A DNA stretch of 5,694 nucleotides from JAQVOO01 sp964524755 (GTDB lineage: Bacteria; Spirochaetota; Spirochaetia; Sphaerochaetales; Sphaerochaetaceae): NCBI GenBank assembly GCA_964524755.1, contig CAZGDR010000078.1, positions 1-5,694 on the forward strand. Direction: 5' to 3'. The notes under the pieces are model-generated. The model was not told where the DNA came from, did not search any database, and saw only the letters and a list, made by a program, of their open reading frames with translations. The translations under genes and the position numbers were made by a program. Positions 5,553-5,694 of the stretch are shown one piece after another. Numbering within the stretch: position 1 is the first letter of the stretch; each line of letters begins with the position of its first letter.

Positions 5553-5694
5553 ATGGATCGTGCCTTAGAAGTTTTGATGAGTCGCCGTTCTGTACGTAAG
5601 TATCTTGAAAAGCAGATTCCCGAGGAGTCTTTACAAAAAATATTAGCAGCTGGTATGCGAGCTGCCACAGCCATGAACCGGCAAAGCTGGCATT
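5553..5694 (+). CDS. Nitroreductase-family flavoprotein, N-terminal part, cut by window edge
   Basis: Only the first 47 codons are present, beginning MDRALEVLMSRRSVRKYL. The RRSVRKY segment (11-17) is the FMN-phosphate-binding start of the nitroreductase fold. IPEESLQKILAAG (22-34) is the usual second helix, and ATAMNRQSWH (38-47) matches the family motif SAMNRQPW, in which Asn and Gln contact the flavin. The family reduces nitro compounds, quinones, flavins or enones with NAD(P)H, usually as a homodimer in the cytoplasm. Members with this start are typically about 170-200 residues, so most of the gene lies beyond the window. It follows BI-1 by 13 bases with a strong ribosome binding site and is almost certainly in the same transcript. 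Substrate and subfamily cannot be assigned from the fragment. Confidence 0.85.
   Translation, partial: MDRALEVLMSRRSVRKYLEKQIPEESLQKILAAGMRAATAMNRQSWH

Overview
The window looks like an ordinary bacterial chromosome segment of moderate GC content, with dense genes and no mobile element, CRISPR array or phage gene. The phylum cannot be fixed from the sequence. Three features are compatible with a Gram-negative-type lineage, with a weak lean towards Spirochaetota: a RarA ATPase fused to a methyltransferase-like domain (an architecture best known from cyanobacteria), a small putative lipoprotein with a relaxed lipobox, and a Bax-inhibitor-1 family membrane protein.

Layout. Positions 1-46 are the 5' part of a tRNA-His gene on the minus strand, running off the left edge. 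Positions 47-372 contain no convincing protein gene, but hold several inverted repeats, a possible tRNA promoter and a hairpin-rich stretch that may be a small RNA or an attenuator. Positions 373-3334 form a minus-strand two-gene unit. It starts with a putative lipoprotein resembling DUF4197 proteins and is followed 46 bases later by the 726-residue RarA/methyltransferase-like fusion. Positions 3335-3399 are a compact divergent promoter region. Positions 3400-5694 hold a plus-strand series: a MATE-family exporter, a BI-1/YccA-family membrane protein and, 13 bases later, the start of a nitroreductase-family gene cut by the right edge.

How it fits together. RarA is expected to act at stalled replication forks. 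The plus-strand genes encode two inner-membrane proteins and a probable flavin oxidoreductase, and nothing in the sequence ties them into one pathway. The most distinctive signals are three. First is the C-terminal domain of RarA, which keeps a methyltransferase-like order of motifs with an eroded SAM-binding loop. Second is promoter geometry: candidate -10 boxes end only 6-8 bases before the start codons of the lipoprotein, rarA and MATE genes, none of which has a strong Shine-Dalgarno sequence, whereas the internal genes of the plus-strand series have textbook ones. This suggests leaderless mRNAs. Third is the structured intergenic region between rarA and tRNA-His. I found no clear evidence of a wholly new system.
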